From NCBI GenBank assembly GCA_002633025.1, contig NMRB01001265.1, positions 22,831 to 86,830 of the forward strand: a stretch of 64,000 nt of DNA, read 5' to 3'. A model generated the notes under the pieces. That model was not told the DNA's origin and made no database searches. It saw nothing but the letters and a program-made list of their open reading frames with translations. Shown here piece by piece: positions 51,908 through 63,379 of the stretch. Every line of letters begins with the position of its first letter. Within the stretch, counting starts at the first letter, position 1. Made by a program: the position numbers and the translations under genes. The DNA comes from Notospermus geniculatus (lineage: Eukaryota; Nemertea; Pilidiophora; Heteronemertea; Lineidae).

Positions 51908-53104
51908 GTACATGTAACCTGCGAACGATGGTCTAGCGTTTTTAGAAAGTGATTGGTCGAACACCATCTCACTAGGCCTACAAGTACAGATCGATGTGAT
52001 CCCTCAAACTGGATGTGAGGTTTTATTGTCAAACGAGGGGTTAGATATGGTACAGAAGCCTTGACCATTCGAATATAACCTCACATTAGCGGACCCCTAA
52101 CTGTTGTAGGACCTGCGTTCCTAGCACACTGCCACTCATTGTACACTCGCATTTTTTATCTGAGAACTTTATGGCTGAATCATCAAGGTTTGTTAGAATA
52201 CCCCAGTCTTGATGACGCCATTGCGTGCACTGTGAAGTAACGCTCAGTAAAATGCACATGCATTCGCTCCCTAGGCCTACTGTACCTAGGAATTATTCAG
52301 TCAAAAAAGGCTTCCTGTTTGCAGAATGTTTACTGTTCATATGATATTCATCGATGTTCGATGATGCTATTGTTTTAGCTAAAACGTATCCAAGCAGAAC
52401 TCTTTATCTATTCCCGTTAAATATTGACATACATGTAATTAGAAACAAGGGCCTATACGCTATTCAAATATAACCCATCATACCTGTGTATATAGGTGTA
52501 CATGTAGTGTTATCAATTCTGTTTTAAGTTTTATAGATCAATGATTGTTTTCATGAAAATACCAATTTACTTGCAGTTGCTATTTTTTCAATTAAGGATT
52601 TAAACTTCATCTGCCAATCCCAAGCAATACGGAATCTGGTTGCCCTTCAGGTACTAGTATTGTGGCCGAATACAACTCCTCACAGATATCGTTTATCAAT
52701 TCTTTTTAAGTTCAGGTCCATGATTTCAGATGAAAACATCAATTTACCCACAGTTGTTATTTTTTTCAAGTAGCCTAAACTATTTAAATGTAATCAGTCT
52801 GCCAATTCCAACGTGCAGGATTTGGTTGCCCTTTATTTCCGCCCTTGGTTCATACATGTAAACCTGTGCCATTGGTTGCGATCTAGAGGCATTTGGTTCC
52901 AGAAGCCACCGCTATGGCTAGAAGGCTTCGGTTCTGCCATTTTATTGCTGACGTCATTGTAGAGTCCACTTTCCCGTTAAATTTCATTTTCCCCCGGTCT
53001 AAAAAACAGCGATGATTTTGAGCTTTCGTTACAGACCTTCTGCAACACATACACACATTCTCATCAAGAAACTTCCTCTGCGTTGCCATTTCTCGCGATT
53101 CGGC
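51908..53104 (+). repeat. 1.2-kb duplication, copy 1
   Basis: Starts GTACATGTAACCTGCGAA and matches 53637 to 54868 with small differences. It includes the left part of a MITE (from 52871). No gene is seen. Confidence 0.93.
52871..53104. mobile_element. MITE, AGAAGGCTTCGGT family, right-truncated copy
   Basis: The left end has TTTGGTTCCAGAAGCCACCG and GCTAGAAGGCTTCGG. The matching right end found in the two other copies (54641 and 55371) is missing here. Confidence 0.8.
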
Positions 53105-53636
53105 CACACTTGACACTAGATGGCGTTATCTTCTATAACACCACTAGCGCAGGTGCTAGGTTTCCATCTTGAAAGTAGTGCAGATTACTACATTTTGGTA
53201 AAGGTTTTTAACCATCGTGAACAGGCCAGCCGTGTCACCGCCAACCCAGTGGCACCTACGCTTAATGATAGATGATGTTGAAAAGTGGTGCTGTTTGGTT
53301 CAAGGCGAATATTTTCAGACTAAAAGGACTTCGTGTTGATAACAAGTGGTATTAGAAATGAACTGAATACTAATTAGAAAGAATTGTGCGATTAGGCCGA
53401 CCGAACTATTTCTACATGCGCGCCGGCAAAATCCAAAATGGCGGCCTTCCACCTACGCTAGTGNACTTTACAAAATTCCTTCTCTCAAAGGTGGATTTCA
53501 CCGGATTTTCCGAACTTTGATATCATCAGATAGCCAGGAAAATTTGCTATCACATATGTTAGGCTCAGTCTCCTACATCGCAATGGTTTGGAGATATTCA
53601 AGAAAAACTGCTGTCCATTTACTTTTTTCCATGAGT

Positions 53637-54868
53637 GTACATGTAACCTGCGAATGATTTGGTCTAGCGTTTTTGGAAAGTGATTGGTCGAACACCATCT
53701 CACTAGGCCTACAAATACAGATCGATGTGATCCCTCAAACTGGATATCAGGTTTTATTGTCAAACGAGGGGTTAGATATGGTACAGAAGCCTTGACCATT
53801 CGAATATAACCTCACATTAGCAGACCCCTAACTGTTGTAGGACCTGCATTCCTAGCAGACTGCCAATCATTGTACACTCGCATTTTTTATCTGGGAACTT
53901 TATGACTGTCTCATCAAGGTTTGTTCCACCATCTGATTGCTTTAAAGAATACCCCAGTCTTGATGACATCATGCGTGCACTGTGAAGTAACGCTCAGTAA
54001 AATGCACATGCATTCGCTCCTTAGGCATACTGTACCCTAGGAATTATTCAGTCAAAAAAGGCTTCCTGTTTGCAGAATGTTTACTGTTCATATGATATTC
54101 ATCGATGTTCGATGATGCTATTGTTTTAGCTAAAACCAAAAATAGATAAGCGAGCTCGCTTATCTATTTTTGCTAAAACGTATCCAAGTAGAACTCTTTA
54201 TCTATTCCCGTTAAATATTGACATACATGTAATTAGAAACAAGGGCCTACGCTAATCAAATATAACCCATCATACCTGTGTATATAGTGTTATCAATTCT
54301 GTTTTAAGTTTAGATCAATGATTTTTTTCATGAAAATACCAATTTACTTGCAGTTCCTATTTTTTTCAACTAAGGACCGATTTAAACTTCATCTACCAAT
54401 CCCAAGCAATACGGAATCTGGTTGCCCTTCAGTTACTAGTATTGTGACCGAGTACAACTCCTCATAGATATCGTTTATCAATTCTTTTTAAGTTCAGGTC
54501 CATGATTTCAGAAGAAAATATCAATTTACCCACAGTTATTTTTTTTTCAAGTAAACTATTTAAATGTAATCAGTCTGCCAATTCCAACGTGCAGGATTTG
54601 GTTGCCCTTTATTTTCGCCCTTGGTTCATAAACCTGTGCCATTGGTTGCAATCTAGGGCATTTGGTTCCAGAAGCCGCCGCTATGGCTAGAAGGCTTCGG
54701 TTCTGGCTGCTATTTTATTGCTGATGTCATTGCAGAGTCCATTTTCCCGTTAAATTTCATTTTCCCCCAGTCTAAAAAACAGCGATGATTTTGAGCTTTC
54801 GTTATAGACCTTCAACACATACAAATTCTCATCAAGAAACTTCCTCTGCGTTGCCAGCGATTCGGCAT
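53637..54868 (+). repeat. 1.2-kb duplication, copy 2
   Basis: Direct repeat of copy 1, about 1.7 kb downstream. It carries an extra palindrome at 54138 and continues into the complete MITE at 54641. Confidence 0.93.
54138..54171. repeat. Perfect 34-bp palindrome flanked by an 8-bp direct repeat
   Basis: AAAAATAGATAAGCGAG is followed directly by its exact complement. GCTAAAAC stands on both sides (54129 and 54172), whereas copy 1 of the duplication has one GCTAAAAC and no palindrome (52378). This is the footprint expected of an insertion with target-site duplication. Confidence 0.92.
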
Positions 54869-55034
54869 GTTCGATTACATTTAACACCCACGTGGCTACG
54901 GGTACCCTATTCTAAAAACAACCCATGATGTCAACATAATGGTCTATATATAGATCCGCTACAACTTTTATGCCGCAGATGACAGCTTGAACCGAAGCCT
55001 TCTAGCCCTAGCGGTGGGTTCGGGAATCAAAATG
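54641..55034. mobile_element. MITE, AGAAGGCTTCGGT family, complete copy
   Basis: The left end CAGAAGCCGCCGCTATGGCT/AGAAGGCTTCGGT is inverted at the right as ACCGAAGCCTTCTAGCCCTA/GCGGTGGGTTC. The interior TTCCCGTTAAATTTCATTTT is shared with the other copies. Confidence 0.85.
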
Positions 55035-55370
55035 ATCTAAAAGCAACTGAGTTTCTGTTTCGATGCGGAATGGTGACAGAAAATTCCATATCTCTCGACA
55101 TGTCGACGCAATTTCGTGGTTGAGAAGTTAGCTAGCCTTATCGACAAAGAAACGGAAACGACGTGAAATGAATTGAAAAATGATCTGCGTCGAAGCTTTC
55201 TCTTAATGGGGCAGCGCGAATGAATGCTGCTAAGCAATATTAGAAACTAAATTATGTATGAGCATTTAAATGACCCCTAAGGACTGTCCGCTATCTATCA
55301 ATACAGGTTGTAAAAGAAAACACTGATTGAAGGCCCACTACACACGTGACTTGGTATGATAAGGAGGGTC

Positions 55371-55765
55371 ATTGGTTATGCATTTTGGTTCCCAAAGTCG
55401 CCGCTAGGGCTAGAAGGCTTCGGTATTTAGGATTTTAGGATTCCATTTTCCCGTAAAATTTCATTCACCCCGGTCTAATAAACGGCGATGATCTTGAGCT
55501 TTTGTTACAGATCTGCAACACGTAGAGACATTCTCATCAAGAAACTTCTTCAGCGCAATTCGGTGTTGCCATTCCGCGCAATTCGGCATGTTCGATTTAC
55601 ATTTAGCACCCACGTGGCTACGGGCACCCCATTCTAAAAATAACCTGTGATGTCACCATAATGATCGATAAATAGATCCTCGACAACTTTTATGCCGCAA
55701 AGATGGCAGCCAGTACCGAAGCCTTCTAGCCCTAGCGGCGGCTTCGAGAACCAAAGTGATTGGTT
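55371..55765. mobile_element. MITE, AGAAGGCTTCGGT family, third copy
   Basis: Inverted ends of about 45 bases. ATTGGTTATG occurs just outside both ends (55371 and 55759) and may be the target-site duplication. Confidence 0.88.
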
Positions 55766-56304
55766 ATGTGATCAAGAACTTTGAAGTCAAAAAGCGGCTA
55801 ATGCGTTTTCCAATGAAATTATTGGTACTAAATACATGTAACCACGGCATTTTAGAATATCGAACACATGTACCGCTCGATCCTTAATGAAACGAAAGGC
55901 GGTGAACACCAATCTTTTGATTCTCGCATCCGTACCACCAACCAAAACCAACGTGAGCCACAATCATCCTTTGAGTCCTAGACCTCAATTTAGCAATTGA
56001 ATTACTTCCGACATCGCCTGATTGGTGTTTGCTCAAAGGGTCCAATATCCTTAGTAGACCTCAACCTACATCACCCTGTATCTGATTTCCCGAGATCCCT
56101 GGCGTACACGTTTCTGGGAGGATAGGTACATGTATACTTTCGTTCGATGAGCGTAATTATGGCTTCAGGAAAAATATCGTAGATGTACGGTACATGTAAA
56201 AGTGCCTACCTTAGTGAAAGTAGAGAACTTTTTAAAACCCCTGTTGCCCGAATTACGCGTAGAGCCAATGCAACTGCTGGCGTCTGATAATGTCCACTGA
56301 TTAT

Positions 56305-56576
56305 ACAGGCCCGTAGGTAGCATAGGGAAAAGGGGGCAAATGCCCCCGGCAAATTGTGCATTTTTTTCAGCAAAATCAAATGGGTTTTATAAACAATCAT
56401 TATTGTTAATGTCTCAGAGTGCAGGAACTTGACCTCAAATCGCATCTCAGAGCTTCTAATTTTCAAAAATTTCCCCCGCAAAACTGGCTCTTCAGCGCCG
56501 AAGGCCAAGCCCTTGTCCGTTGAGTTTATCTGCTTAAAATGCCCCCCCCCAGCAAAAAAAGCTACGGCCCTGTTTA
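56305..56576. mobile_element. MITE-like element with ACAGGCCCGTAGGTAGC ends
   Basis: ACAGGCCCGTAGGTAGC at the left has an imperfect inverted partner AGCTACGGCCCTGT at the right. C-rich runs flank the interior on both sides. A 168-codon minus-strand frame crossing it is probably not a gene. Confidence 0.65.
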
Positions 56577-57178
56577 AGACAAAGCCATGGAAATGAATTT
56601 TACCCTCCTTTGATGTCGCATCAAGCTGTCTCGAAATGTCGTCGGACGCATCGCACGGGTCACGAAGAATCGGCGGGTGAACTTCGGTACCGTCGGTAAT
56701 TCGCCCGCCCATTGGAATTATCCTTCGGCACGGCAGCTACTTCATGGAAATCGTTGCAAGGAATAGAAAAGTCTCCCCGATGTGATAGGAATGATAATCT
56801 ATCTGAGGCAATGGCTTGTGGTAAACCATTGCCTGACGATAACGATGTAGATTTTTTGCGTCGGTCATCCGAACGCCTACTCGGGGCTATCGATGTGGAC
56901 CAACCCGCTCATTTATTCGTTGTGCCTACTCGGTGCAAGCTTCTGCGGATGGCGGATGAGGGTTCCTTCCCGCCGTCATTTCCGGTTCAACAGCTTCAAC
57001 CAGGTTACGCACGTTCGTGAACAATCCTTACCGTGTTTGTTACTTTTCTGTATTGATAAAGTACATCGATTTTCATTGAAATCAACGAATAGAAAATTAC
57101 TTTCATTGAATACTTTCAATTTAAAACAAATCAGAACGTCATACCCTGTGACGTCATAAAAATGGCAGCAAGGGAAGG

Positions 57179-57430
57179 GAGTAAGAAATAAAAGTGGAAA
57201 ATAAGATGCGGGAAATTTTGCATTTTTGCGCCAATTTTTCGATTTCTCGAAACGGGATAGAATTTTTTCCCATTTTGAGAAATTTTCTTAAAATATGGCG
57301 TGACAACTTGTCTTGATTTTCGGGCGATCTTTCTCAAAATGGCAAAATATTTTTACCCCAATTTGAAAAAATGGAAAATTCGCCCAAAAGTTCCCACCTC
57401 TTAAATTTTCCACCTTTATTTCTTACGCTC
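57179..57430. mobile_element. MITE with GAGTAAGAAATAAAAGTGG ends
   Basis: GAGTAAGAAATAAAAGTGGA at the left and TCCACCTTTATTTCTTACGC at the right are inverted repeats. The interior is A/T-rich with TTTCTCAAAATGG-type repeats. Confidence 0.85.
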
Positions 57431-58386
57431 TTCAGATCAGTGTTGGCAGTCTGACATCGATAGCTCCTATTCTTGATCCGAGAATATTCTAACTGATTGA
57501 AAGAATGTGTTCCACATCGTTCTCAAAGCTCGCTGCCACCCTTCGTTCGGTGTGATCGCTTCTATGACAAGCTCAATTATCCGCAACCGAGATATAATTT
57601 TCTCATCATCTGGCTGTCACAGCTGATAGAGCCATTAAAAGAAAAAGCATACGGGCACCGAGTGGGAATTTCCTGCCGTGGAGGTATCGGCCCGATTACC
57701 GCTCCTAGCGTAAACAATAATGTTGAGTTTCTGAGGCTGTAGTAGCGTGCAGAAATCTTGCCCGTTTTTTTTTCGACTTGAGCCGAGCATCAAAGAAAGG
57801 TGAAACAAGGCAAGCCGTAGGTCATGTGAGAAATTCGTCGAAAGTTCTCCAGTTCACATAACTATGCATGACCACGACCGAGTTCTTAGTCAAAATGCTA
57901 GCGATGCTTAGTTGGTAATGAAATTCCCAACATACCAGGGTTGTCTTCATCATGAATGGACAGCCGACAAGTGTGCTAGACATGTGTGATCAGCGTACCA
58001 TCATACTGTATCCAGTTAAATTGAAATATAAAATTAGTCTAGGCTGCCACCCACAATCCAGACAACCGAACTGGATTAAATCCATATCTGCTGTTAGAAT
58101 AGGTTTTCTTCTACTTTGTGTCGAATCCTTGTGCTGGCGACCGACAAGGATTAGTACTTTTCCGCCTCAGGAAGATTGGGTTGGTGTATTGGAGGTCAGC
58201 TCGTCTGAGGTCCGTTCCGGCGATTTTCGGGGACAAAACCATGTGGTGAGTGGCCTGGCTGCTGAATTTCAGCGATGAATGGATAATGAAGGCGGTTGTC
58301 CGCCGTGGCCACTTGCATACAGCCTGTGTATTGAAGAACGAATTCCCCTTTGGTTATGATATTTGATGTGAGCTTCCCTCGCCCAC

Positions 58387-58460
58387 CCGACAATAAAGTC
58401 AATCTTCAACGTCCTGTATTTCTATAGCTGAGGAGCGTTCAAGATTGACTTTTTGTCGGT
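58387..58460. repeat. Hairpin with GTCAATCTTCAACG arms
   Basis: CCGACAATAAAGTCAATCTT pairs with AAGATTGACTTTTTGTCGG around a 30-base loop. Confidence 0.85.
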
Positions 58461-59634
58461 TACAAAAGGCATACTTTGGTGTCCCTGTAGATTCGTTTTT
58501 CATTCAGCGAGTCGTCTATAGATCTGCTTATATATCGGAAGAGAGCCAGACTAAACAAGGGATGTAGCTCTTGACTTAATCATCCTTCTTAAAGTGCAAC
58601 TTATACGCCGTTTTAAAATGTTATGGGGGTCCTCATCCACGCTGGAATGAGGAAGGACTCTCGTCATATCTTCATCAGCATTGGTCGTCTTACTAGTGCT
58701 TTGGAGTTCCTCAGCGTTCCGATGTTGGTTTCATTTTTGGGTGTGATCATTCGTCATCAAGTCCGTGTGACGGACATAATGTAGCGAAGCCATATTCCTG
58801 GGCCTTTTCAGTCACCATGACACTTCTCATTTTTTGTCACTTCGGCTAGAAGTTTTGCGAGTACTATCTTTGGACACGCTTCCCAGTAGGCAGGCCCAGT
58901 ATGAATAAAAATCAGGATATGAACAGGATGAATCATGCACTTTGTAGCACTAAAATTGCACTTGGCTGACTGTAACAAATTTCTCTGGAACATTATTTTC
59001 TGGGCTATCGTTTCTTATAAACTCCTTTATTTACTCACTGAACCTGTTACCAAAGTCTTTGCCCTTTGGCAACGTTACATTTGTAGCTCAAAAGTAACGT
59101 TTCCATATGCTAGTGGAGTGCATCTGGGATGAAAGGATGTGTTTCATGGGGCAATGCACCGTGATGGTGGCTGGCAGACTTTCCTCGTATTTTTTAGTAC
59201 TCTGTATTTTGGCTGGCAAAGTGCGTATCGCGTAACACGAATGTAAAAATTATACACGATTACAAAATTTTAGCAATGACAGCATTGTTCTGATGAAATA
59301 TTTATACACTGAACGTGCATTTTAAATATAACCCATCAAATTCCATTTATACCAAATAATATATCTACCCAATAGTTGTTGAGCTCAGTGTTTTTTTTAA
59401 ATCCACATGTAATTTAAAAACCAAGTATAAAGTGATGAAAATTCTCGAGACATGCAGTGAATGCATCAGCAGCGAGGGCTAATTTCAATCTCGCTTCCAG
59501 GGAACATCACGACTTCGCTTTGCTCCTACGCCTACGTGCTGCAGACTCGTATAGAATCCTCCAGTTGTCCGGCAACTTTTATCAGCTACTGGCAATTTGG
59601 GAATACGCCGTGGACGGCAGTAACCTACGGCTCA

Positions 59635-59840
59635 GAGAGGGTAGGCTGGGCGCACATTTGCGGCAAAACTCAATGCGGTAGGGGTGTTTTTAAAGTCTAC
59701 TGGGCGCACATGGGCGGCGAAACCCAATGCGGTAGCGATGTTTTTAAAGTTGACTGACCCAAAGCTGTCGACTCGTCATTCAGCTGTGCCAGTCAAGCGC
59801 AGAGATTTGTAGTCCCTGTGCGCCCAGCCTTCGGCCTAAA
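59635..59840. repeat. Small inverted-repeat element with a two-unit internal repeat
   Basis: GGCTGGGCGCACA at 59644 is inverted at 59817 (TGTGCGCCCAGCC). Two tandem units of about 55 bases containing CTCAATGCGGTAG / CCCAATGCGGTAG and GATGTTTTTAAAGT lie at the left. Confidence 0.65.
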
Positions 59841-60450
59841 ACGTATGCCCTGGCACTCAGCTCGCACTCGGATTCAAAATCGTTCAACACCCACGTGATA
59901 TCGCTTGCTGGCAATGTGGCATCATGAATCAATGTGTTAACAAGACAAACTCCACATCCAGTTTTTCGATTACAGATATATTCCAACGGGTGGCCTTGGC
60001 AGACAATAGCTTGTCATTTGGCATGGAAATCACGTATTTACAGTCAAATACTCCATAAACCTCTTTTCAATTTCAAATAAGTACAGGAGTGCGGCAGGTG
60101 AATACGTACACCGACATTTTGAACGTCGTTAAAGGTATAAGTTCTGTCGTTATTTGGTTGGGTAATGGGATTTTGACTTGTTGTGGCCGTATGAGTGCCG
60201 TTTCAATGTTCTACATATACAAAAGTACTCGTGTGACTTCCAAAGGCACCACGTTACCGTTACTGTATCGTGAAGTGCTCTTCAGGTTCATCATCTTGAT
60301 GACAGATATTAAGCATCCTTTGCCGAAGGTTATATACTTCACCGACCCTTAATTTATAATTTCACTCTAATGATTTTTAAAGTGCCGCAATAAATTTGTG
60401 TACCGTGTACAAAATGTACATGTACTAGGTTTAATGGTTAGTCCAATAAA

Positions 60451-61003
60451 CCAGGCGTACATCGCACTTGCGACTGGAAGAACTGATCTGGACCCATGTT
60501 CCCGAAGCCGTCGTAAGGTTAACGATGTCGTTACGCTATGCATTTTACCAGTTTTAACGACATCGTTAAGCTAACGAAGGCTTCGGGAACATGGGTCCAT
60601 CAGTGGCTGGTGATGTACGCGCAGCGCGCACATCGCAAATTCAGCAACTCAATAAAACTAGGAGGATCCAATCAGTCATCATGTCCTGACCGCGTACATT
60701 GCACTTGCGACTGGCAGCAATTCAGGTATCCGGGCGTTGAGACTCGACGAGACTAGGTTTCGTTGAGAAAACCGGCACTGATCAGTCGCAAGCCCGCGTA
60801 CATCGCAGCGACTGAACGAAGCCGGGTACAACTAGTCGCTATAAAGTTGAACATGTGCAACTCGCGGCGACTGGCAAAATCTCAGTTCCAGCGAGTCGCG
60901 AGGGTGCGTACATCGACCGTTTCTGGCGACTGATAGTCGCCTCCATTTCCAGCCAGAGGCGACTTGTTGTCTCCAGTCGCAAGTGCGATGTACGCTGGGC
61001 TTT
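60451..61003. mobile_element. MITE with CCAGGCGTACATCGCACTTG ends, interrupted by a foldback
   Basis: The left end CCAGGCGTACATCGCACTTG/CGACTGG is inverted at the right (CCAGTCGCAAGTGCGATGTA/CGCTGGG). The interior repeats GCGACTGG/CCAGTCGC words. A separate palindrome is inserted at 60490. Confidence 0.85.
60490..60599. repeat. Foldback element, GGACCCATGTTCCCGAAGCC head, inside a MITE
   Basis: The left arm GGACCCATGTTCCCGAAGCC and the right arm GGCTTCGGGAACATGGGTCC are exact complements for 19 to 20 bases. The pairing continues through TTAACGATGTCGTTA. Confidence 0.92.
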
Positions 61004-62865
61004 AGGATACTGTGGTAGCGCCGTTGTTGACTGGTTTCGAACCTTCAGCCACGGAGGACCAGACATTTGTTGACTAAGTTGAAAATGTTCATCAACCGTC
61101 GAACTAAATGATGGCCTTGTTCTGCACTTTGTAATGTGGTCACTTTGGGGACTGTTGATTTTCTTCGGAGTGCCATGGACAGGTGGGCAGGCTCACGCTT
61201 TAGAATGAATATCACCAGTCTGAGTCTCTTGCTGCACCTCCCTTGCTGCGGATGTAATTGGCTTGAGTTTCTTCCGTTGTTTTTAATTACGTGTAGACTA
61301 CACAAGCAGGAGAAAAAGTGCACAGTGCGTAATTTTCCAGTCAACATTCAGCCTGTGGCGTGGTTGACAAGAGGCTTTCTGTTCCATAGTTTTTACTTCG
61401 CTCGGAGCTTTTTCTTAGAGAGCAGATCCATCAGAATTAACGCTAAGAAATGGCGTTTCATGCATACGTGATGGAATTGGAAGATAATTTAGTTTCGGTC
61501 TGACTGAATTGAGAGAGGAGTTAATTAAGGCGATAATTAGACTCAAAGCGATCATCGTACAGGCGTAACTAGGACTTACGGCGATATTAAGATATTGGTG
61601 GGGAGAGGGCGTCTTGTGCATGTTAAGTGTCATAGGTTGTTTGCTGATGCTGGAACAATAGAAGACGTACCAGGGTGTTCCAGTTCTAATTTCATCTTGA
61701 GAGCCGGGGGGGGGGACTGGTGATTCAGATTGGTAGTCAGAGGAAAACTTGAGTTAAGGCTGGTTAGGAAAATTACCTTGAATAAAGTATCTTGAATCAT
61801 ATTTTTGAGAAGGTCATTTAATTTCGTTCGCTGTGGTCCCTGGAAAGCTGGAATGGTCCAGGAGTGATGAGGTTAGGAAAACTACGCCGCGTAGGCTTAT
61901 CTACCACCCACATTCTCAATGATTTCCCTTTTGTTTACAGTTTAATCCTGTAATCAACACCGATGTTTCGCTATTCTACTCAGCGAACATTTTTGTTTGT
62001 TTGCTAACGCGGCCAGAACAACATCAGCCGCACTATGGTAATGTTTCAATGGATGCCAAACCGTTGTCTATCGGCGATACGTCCTTCGAATTGCTTCAGT
62101 GAAGCTTGAAAAATACTAATTTTTCGAAAATGGCCGGAATAAACGCTTCTATATAAAACGTCTTATAGACCGTGAGAGTATAATCCACTTTTCAGTGTAT
62201 ACAAATTCACAAATTACAAACTACAAATTTACAAATTACAAATCAATTTATTTTATTGATCCGTATAAAATATACATTTTATATAGGAAATTTTATACTG
62301 GGAAAATATACATTTTATAGTGGGAAGAAGTACAATAAACTGTGCTCATGGGTGTATATAAAAAAGGGGAGACGGAGAAAAGAACAGCAACAGAGGATAT
62401 GTCTTTAGGATGTACCTCTGCTGCACAGCATGACAAATGAAGACAGTGCAAAATGCATAAAATGAATATTTACAGGCGACCGGAATAAAATACAGCAAGG
62501 GGAAGACCTTTCTGATCTTGACTATAGGGTAAAATGCATATGCATGTACATGATCCATCCACCCTCTGATGCAGCGGCCATCGTGGCCGATAACTTCTAG
62601 ACTTTCTTGTTGGCGACACAAAGCGAACCCCAACACTACAGAATATTGTTCCGGAATTGAAAATCCATACTGTGTGGCGACTGTTTTATCAGCTTGACGT
62701 ATTGATCCCACACGATAGAGATGTGGGCACAGCACTGATTGTTAAGGATGATTGGGTTCAGCCTGCTTGACACCAGCGGACTCGGGTCAAGCACGTATGC
62801 AGAACTCACGTGCCGCGGATCAGTACCCGTGACGTCATCAGTCTAGTTGACGCAAACCTCGCAGT

Positions 62866-63010
62866 ATTAAAGCGGACTATTCGTGCCGAGTCAAAGATTC
62901 CACAGCACCGTTTCCGGAGCGGCCGCCGCAATGCATTTACCAGTTGTTGTTACGAATAAAACGGGACATTATTGGTTCACTTTGGACAGACGCGAGCAAT
63001 CCGCTTTAAG
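62866..63010. mobile_element. MITE with TTAAAGCGGACTATTCGTGC ends, copy 2
   Basis: Second copy of the element at 17794. They share GCAATGCATTTACCAGTTGT and TTACGAATAAAACGGG. The inverted end is GCGAGCAATCCGCTTTAA. Confidence 0.9.
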
Positions 63011-63232
63011 CAGTTCGCCTTGCGCTGTTAAAACTGCTTCTCTGTAGCAAGGTATGACTGGGTGTGTTACCCGGGACTCGGGGAAGAGAGGCAGTGCGTC
63101 TCCACTGGGTACAGAGAGACTCCCCATGCCCTCATCCCAGTCACTTCCACCTGAAGCTTACCTATCACACAGGTTACCGAAGGCAAACTCCGTCGATAGT
63201 TGACTGTAGTAACGTTAGTGTTGCATCAATAG

Positions 63233-63379
63233 GGAGGTTTAGAAATAAAACGATAAACGTAAACTTTACGACAACGTTACTTTTCATACTACATATTAAC
63301 CAGATTTTATATTGCATTTTGGTACAAAAATAACGTTGTCGTTAACGTTTACGTTTATCGTTTGATTTCTAAACCTCCT
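63233..63379. mobile_element. Foldback MITE with GGAGGTTTAGAAATAAAACG ends
   Basis: The arms GGAGGTTTAGAAATAAAACG/ATAAACGTAAAC and GTTTACGTTTATCGTTTGAT/TTCTAAACCTCC pair over about 55 bases around a loop of about 45 bases. Confidence 0.92.

Noticed and set aside
56206-56712. 168-codon minus-strand open frame
   Set aside because: It crosses a MITE-like element with inverted ends and C-rich runs; no domain, no plausible splice structure.
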